A stretch of DNA of 64,000 bases from Pilaira anomala (Eukaryota; Mucoromycota; Mucoromycetes; Mucorales; Mucoraceae), in the NCBI GenBank assembly GCA_025716855.1, contig JAIXMQ010000003.1, positions 124,001-188,000 of the forward strand. Reading direction: 5' to 3'. Made by a program: the position numbers and the translations under genes. Positions 59,429 to 64,000 of the stretch are shown here, in pieces; the stretch's first letter is position 1, and each line of letters opens with the position of its first letter. The notes beneath the pieces are model-generated. The model searched no databases and was not told the DNA's origin. It saw nothing but the letters and a program-made list of their open reading frames with translations.

Positions 59429-59500
59429 CCAAGGTTATGTCTCTTTAGCAACTTGCCAAACCACAAAAAAGCAAGTTGCTATTAAAAAAAATAACCTTGG
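59429..59500. repeat. Two-part nested hairpin
   Basis: The outer stem CCAAGGTTAT/ATAACCTTGG (10 bp) encloses an inner stem AGCAACTTGC/GCAAGTTGCT (10 bp) with a 14-nt loop. The arrangement is symmetrical enough to fold as RNA or a cruciform. It lies near the right inner boundary of the element. Confidence 0.85.
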
Positions 59501-59870
59501 TTTCCCTTTAAGAGATTAGTTTTTCTACGACTATCGCAGCACATGTAAAATTGATTTGTTTGTTTGTTATTTTTGTTACATAATAAAAAACAGATGAAAA
59601 TGACAAAATATTTAGATGAATCATGTTCTCTTTTTGTAAAGTCAATTGTTTCAATATACTTACTACAGTAAATGAAGACTACAGTCAGATACATACATAA
59701 AAGAAAAAAAAACATACATATATGTAAAAATCAGAGTAGAGGATAAAAGCTAAATGAGATGGATAACTATCAATAACAACTAAATTACTTGATGTCGTTA
59801 CATTCTCCTAGAGAAAACTATCGAAATAAGAACAACAATCCATCCGATTCCTCTTCAATATCTACATAGC

Positions 59871-61174
59871 TTATGTATTGGGTGGGTGGAAGGTGAGCGT
59901 GTGCTATACATATATCGTGTTATTTTTGCACGCAGATTAAACTGTACGAACCACTAATGAACGACTCAAGACCTACTACAAACGCAGAATACGCTTGTCA
60001 GAAAACAGAATCATTAAAAGTTGGCCATTACTCTTTACAGGCCACTGGCATTACTAACATGAACTGACAATATCAAAAAAAAGAACGAGTCATCATATTA
60101 CTAAAGTTTATAATAATACCTACTATCATCCCTTCAATATCTGTTTGGTAAAGGTGTCATTGCACATAAATAAAACTGCCCGGACGACGCGCGGGAAGGA
60201 GATAGTTAACTCGTAGTAGCAACTCAAATCAGCTTAGAAACAAAAACAAAAAGAAAAAGAAAAAGAAAAAGAAAAAGAAAAAAGAAGTTTATTGACATTC
60301 TTTTTCAATAAGTAAAAACAAATTTAGCACGCTTACTCTAACGCCAACACCAATTGATTTTTGTTTAGGTTTCTCGTCTTTCAATTACTTAACCCTCTAA
60401 AAATAAATTTTTGGAGTCGGGAATCATCCGGTGGTAAAGTTAATTACTGCAGCAAAAAGAAAAGCCGAGATCTGCACTATTGCAACACACAATAGAGTAC
60501 ATACATGACAATTAAAAGAAAAAGGTGAGGCAAAAATTCCTGTTTAGTGCTTGGTGATATAAAAATTGATGACGCGGTTTAAATTTAGTCGCATAAGTAT
60601 AAAAAAAAATATGCAGGCGCATTTTTATAAGCAGACATTTTATAAAATCCGCTGTTACACCTAGTTTTACCTTATTTTTATTATCCTTAATAACAATGAT
60701 GCTCTTTGACAGCAGTGTATCTTAACTGTCTGTTATAAAAAAAAAAAAAAAAAAAAAATAGAAATTCTCTATTGATTTAACCATTTTATTATATTTCATA
60801 TTTTTATTTCTTTACATATTGGAATCCCTTATATATATATTTATCTCTCCATTGTATTCTACTTATAAAGTCTCTTGCTCTAATAAGTCCTCCTAATAAA
60901 ATAGCCATTCTTTTTACATAGAGACAAGTTCCATGCTAATGTAACTTTTTCATCAAGTTTTTATGTGTTGGAAGTCATTGAAGTGCTTTAAAGTCAAATT
61001 TTCGATGATTTGAAGATTTTTTTTTTTTTTTTTCCTCGTTGCTTAGCTGAAGAGTAGATGCTATAGTTTAAATAATAAATATTCCAAAAAATTTAAATAA
61101 TTGTTCAAAAAATAATTCTGATTTTGTTCAAACAACTCTGACATTTAGTCCCAAAAACAGTAGGGGAAATCCAG
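59871..61174 (-). repeat. Right inverted arm
   Basis: 1304 bp, the reverse complement of the left arm without its transposase segment; at the corresponding point (61015-61033) it has a single T run of about 17-19. The outer edge is CCAG|TA. The inner boundary, where similarity stops, is TTATGTATTGGGTGGG. Confidence 0.88.
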
Positions 61175-61441
61175 TATTTATATGAAATAATAATTGTTAA
61201 AATCAAAAAAGATTGGTGCATGATAAATCCGCGCGACATTTAAGCAGCGATTCAAAATATAAAGGTCTGCTGGAGATCGTGTTTTCTTTTATTTGTCAAC
61301 AAAATAATAAGCGCGTCTTTTAGTACACAAACAGATAATCAACTCTTCTACAAGTCACAGTCAGACGTTGGCTGCGGATTTATTGACATTTTTTTTTTTT
61401 TTTTTTTGGATTTCTTTATCCCTTTTTTTCTTTTAAAAAGA

Positions 61442-62287
61442 ATGAGTCAAAGCCGTGAATCGCCAAATATCAAAGAAGAAGAAGAAGTAGAAGAAGAACT
61501 AATAGGACAGGAACCAGAAGAAGGCGGATCGAAAACCAATCCTCGACTACATCAGCTTAAAAAAAGATGGCACGATAAAACAAGCAAAGCACTTATAAAA
61601 TGCATGATCAAACTTGACTTTCACGTAAAACACAGCTTATGTGATGGAAAAGGCTTCAAAATGGGAATGGCAGAGCTTCATAAAGACTTTATTTCGAGAC
61701 CAGATATCATTCGATATGCAGAGAGTCAAATCGATCCCGACTTTAGTAGGAGATATAAGGACATAGATTATGTGAGAAACAAATACTATTCTTTAAAAAG
61801 TGTATTTCAAAGGATCTCAGAAAGGATCGTGGAGAAAAATTTAAGTCCTCCGTACCCATATTTACATAAGTACTATCATGATTTAAACAAAGTCTTTGGT
61901 TCAGATGCAAAGCTATGTTTTGAAAAAAAGAAGAAGAGAAACATAAATTCTGGGTTGGTAACTAGGTCAAATCCTCCATCACCCATCATGTCACCAACTC
62001 CGCCACTGCCAACAACATCGCCAATAATGACACCAGCACCATCTTCGCCCATGTTGTCAACGCCACCACCCATGAGGTCAACTCCAACCGCGACAATACC
62101 CTCACTACCAACAGAACCCGTAGACAACGTTCTCAACTCAATTTTAACCGAACTAAGAACATTCAACGCGAACTTTTTATACTCTGTGAAAGCCACCAAC
62201 AAAAGTCGAGAGAGAATTGCTGCCAAGGACCGCAAATGTCGTAAAAAAATTGCTGCACTGGACAGAAAAGCACGCCGATCTGAATAA
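61442..62287 (+). CDS. Myb/SANT-like DNA-binding protein
   Basis: Intact ORF; with the ATG at 61442 it is 281 residues (an upstream in-frame ATG at 61406 is less likely). After an acidic start (KEEEEVEEELIG), residues about 35-125 form a trihelical Myb/SANT-like domain: LHQLKKRWHDKTSKALIKCM, then FKMGMAELHKDF and YVRNKYYSLKSVF. A Pro/Ser/Thr-rich linker (about 175-220, PTPPLPTTSP) follows, then a helical, basic C-terminus (LNSILTELRTFNANF, RERIAAKDRKCRKKIAALDR). This domain plan is common in transposon-linked or transposon-derived regulators in fungi. It starts about 270 bp outside the right arm and may be unrelated to the element. Function unknown. Confidence 0.65.
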   Translation: MSQSRESPNIKEEEEVEEELIGQEPEEGGSKTNPRLHQLKKRWHDKTSKALIKCMIKLDFHVKHSLCDGKGFKMGMAELHKDFISRPDIIRYAESQIDPDFSRRYKDIDYVRNKYYSLKSVFQRISERIVEKNLSPPYPYLHKYYHDLNKVFGSDAKLCFEKKKKRNINSGLVTRSNPPSPIMSPTPPLPTTSPIMTPAPSSPMLSTPPPMRSTPTATIPSLPTEPVDNVLNSILTELRTFNANFLYSVKATNKSRERIAAKDRKCRKKIAALDRKARRSE

Positions 62288-64000
62288 AAAAGCGTGATTA
62301 TTCTTTTTTCCCCACAAATCATTGTCGATACCAGTCAGCTAATGTACTATTTTTAAAAGATATAGTTGTATAATATGGACCTACATATAAAAAAAAAAAA
62401 AAAGTGAATAAAAGTTGCAATTATATCTTTTTTGTTGACATAGTAAAGATCCCTTTATTATGTATATGCAAAAAATGACCGGACTTCAAAATAGATATTT
62501 TTATATCTTTCACATTGCGCCACACACACAAATGTACATACATTCAAAATCTAGTTGTTGCTTTATCAAAGCAATGCAATGTATAAACTTTTATTGTCGG
62601 AAAATATGTATACCCTGATACCGAGCTATAGTTTTTGATTTGTCAATTATAATTTTCTTTTGGCGGGCTAAGGAGGAGGGAAAATCCTTTTGTTTCACTG
62701 TTAAGGTTTCCATCACAACTCCTGAAAGAAAAAAGTCAGAATATGTTATATGTATCTATGTTGAAGACAATAGGCAGAACTGTTGTATATTTGAAGGAGA
62801 GAAATATTGCCGTTGCTTGAATAGATTAGCCAAGTAATGATTTACTCCTTTTTTTTTTTTTTTCTTTTTCGGATCTCAAAGCTTATTAAGAAATAATGTC
62901 AACGTGGTTTGAAAAAGCTATTGGTTTAAAAAGTAATATGTAGGTTTTGTTTATTGGAAACGTTCTGAGAAGGGGGAGGGGGGGGGGAGAGAGAGAGAGA
63001 GAGAGAGAGAGCCTTTTTTTTTTTTACTCCTATTTTAAATAAGCTTACGATTTTTCTTTGTTTTGACATTTCTTTGTGTACTGAATCCAAGCAATTTTAT
63101 ATAAAAAATATTCTGGAGAGATTGTCAAGAAAAGAAGTAAATTATATTTTAGGACGGTTACATATAAAGCACAATAGATTATATGACTGTAAAAGCCTAA
63201 CAAAGAGCAACAACATGTTTATATGGTTGGTTAGTTGGCCGTTTACCCATTTTATGTTCAACCATACATTACACTTTTTTTCTTGTAAAACACGTTATCT
63301 TTATAACTAACTTGTGTGTGTGTGTGTGTGAGATCCGATGATTTAAATGTAAGAGACGTGTGCTCGCTTAAAAAATGTACCTGTATAAGGATATTACGGG
63401 TTACCGAGTACCTAGATATATATATATATATAAAATAACTTTTTAGCCGCGTTTGGATATGTAAAGAAAAGTAACTCTTTTGCAATTCTATAAGTATATA
63501 AATGCTTCCTCCCCCTCGTTCTCTTTTTATTTTCTGTAATTATATTCAATAAAAATCATATTTTACTGCTTTTTTTTTTTTTTTATGAAATTCTCTGATT
63601 AATAAAACAGTAATATGTTTTCATTAAATTTTTAATTTTAAAAATTTATTCTATCTACAGTTAGACCTAAAAGAAATAAACTATTATCTACGCGAAGAAA
63701 AAAGTTGTATAAAAAAAAAAAGGGTTTCTTTTTAAATTAAACGTTGTTAGGTGTATATAGTTTTTTTCGAATTCTCTCATATTTTAAAAAGTACCGTGCC
63801 CTTCATATTTATTACCAAATATGGCTTTATGTATATAAATATACCATCTTTTTTTTTTTAAAAAAAAAAGGGCAGTTATGTATATAATGAATTCAACAAG
63901 AGATTGATCTCTTTACTGCAAAAAAAACAAGAAACAATAAAATAACGAGTTTTTTTCAACTCAGTCAACGGAAGCTGCATGCAAAAAAAAAAAAAAAAAA
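62288..64000. other. 3'-end intergenic region, no supported gene
   Basis: Contains a G run and (GA)n at 62970-63010, (GT)n at 63311-63330, (TA)n near 63417-63432, and a self-complementary T-A block near 63850-63870. ORFs at 62640-62837 (65 codons) and 63074-63310 (78 codons) show no recognisable family and are probably chance. Confidence 0.5.

Larger units (their letters stand above)
52090..61174. mobile_element. 9.1-kb inverted-repeat element with near-identical 1.3-kb arms
   Basis: The outer ends read CTGGATTTCCC at 52090 and GGGGAAATCCAG ending at 61174, each next to a TA dinucleotide, as expected for a TA target duplication. The arms match base for base over long stretches in opposite orientation: right 59871-61174, left 52090-54540 with about 1.1 kb extra. 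In the roughly 370 bp next to the inner boundary I count about five differences. The 5.3-kb interior (54541-59870) has only broken coding fragments, tandem repeats and hairpins. The only transposase is a broken Tc1/mariner-type copy in the left arm. The element is probably non-autonomous now. It could be a long-TIR DNA transposon, a foldback element or an inverted segmental duplication; the TA edges favour a transposon. Confidence 0.75.

Noticed and set aside
59871..61174. Arms as LTRs of a retrotransposon
   Set aside because: The two copies are in inverted, not direct, orientation and do not start TG and end CA.
62640..62837. 65-codon plus-strand ORF
   Set aside because: Starts in low-complexity sequence, no domain, no supporting context.

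Overview
The window looks like nuclear DNA of a filamentous fungus, most likely a Mucoromycota species of the Mucorales type. It is AT-rich, full of long poly(A)/poly(T) runs, and its genes have several short introns (about 50-100 nt) with GTAAGT-like donors and TTTAG/ATAG acceptors. Reconstructed proteins are clearly fungal: Yos1, Wdr59/Sea3, Rad52, a Ccc2-type copper ATPase, Csf1, Pet127, a DUF1752 protein and GMP synthase. Decayed Tc1/mariner-type DNA and a PD-(D/E)XK/HTH pair fit Mucorales; that placement is inference.

Layout. 1-16.2 kb is a compact housekeeping block: YOS1 (-), a SET-domain methyltransferase (+), a ten-exon WDR59 gene (-), RAD52 (+, divergent from WDR59), a four-HMA copper ATPase (+), tRNA-Thr(AGT) (-) and a small heat-shock protein (-) whose frame needs a 40-nt intron or is broken. 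16.4-20.9 kb is decayed: a Uls1-like SNF2 translocase pseudogene with SUMO-interaction motifs and a second broken minus-strand gene. 20.9-32.1 kb is one giant gene, CSF1 (12 exons, 3467 codons), with a GC-AG intron. 32.1-37 kb is repeat-rich, holding a 51-bp perfect palindrome, a 9-bp tandem array, a PD-(D/E)XK ORF beside an HTH ORF, and a roughly 22-bp tandem array upstream of that pair. 38-43.9 kb has succinate-semialdehyde dehydrogenase, mitoribosomal bL31m and PET127 (a divergent mitochondrial pair), and a MYND-finger protein. After 3 kb with no recognised gene come a single-pass coiled-coil membrane protein (-), a DUF1752 protein (+) and GMP synthase GUA1 (-).

From 52.09 to 61.17 kb lies the most unusual structure: a 9.1-kb unit bounded by nearly identical inverted arms of about 1.3 kb (59871-61174, mirrored in 52090-54540), with TA at both outer edges. 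The left arm carries an extra 1.1 kb with a broken Tc1/mariner-type transposase between two poly(A) tracts. The 5.3-kb interior holds only broken coding fragments, diverged tandem repeats and hairpins. Just outside the right arm is a Myb/SANT-like DNA-binding ORF (+). The last 1.7 kb shows microsatellites and no supported gene.

Functional threads: nutrient signalling (WDR59, DUF1752), mitochondrial gene expression (bL31m, PET127), lipid and vesicle traffic (CSF1, YOS1), genome stability (RAD52 and the lost Uls1-like gene). No operon-like organisation is implied. Exon joins were worked out by hand from splice consensus and frame; the larger genes close exactly in frame.
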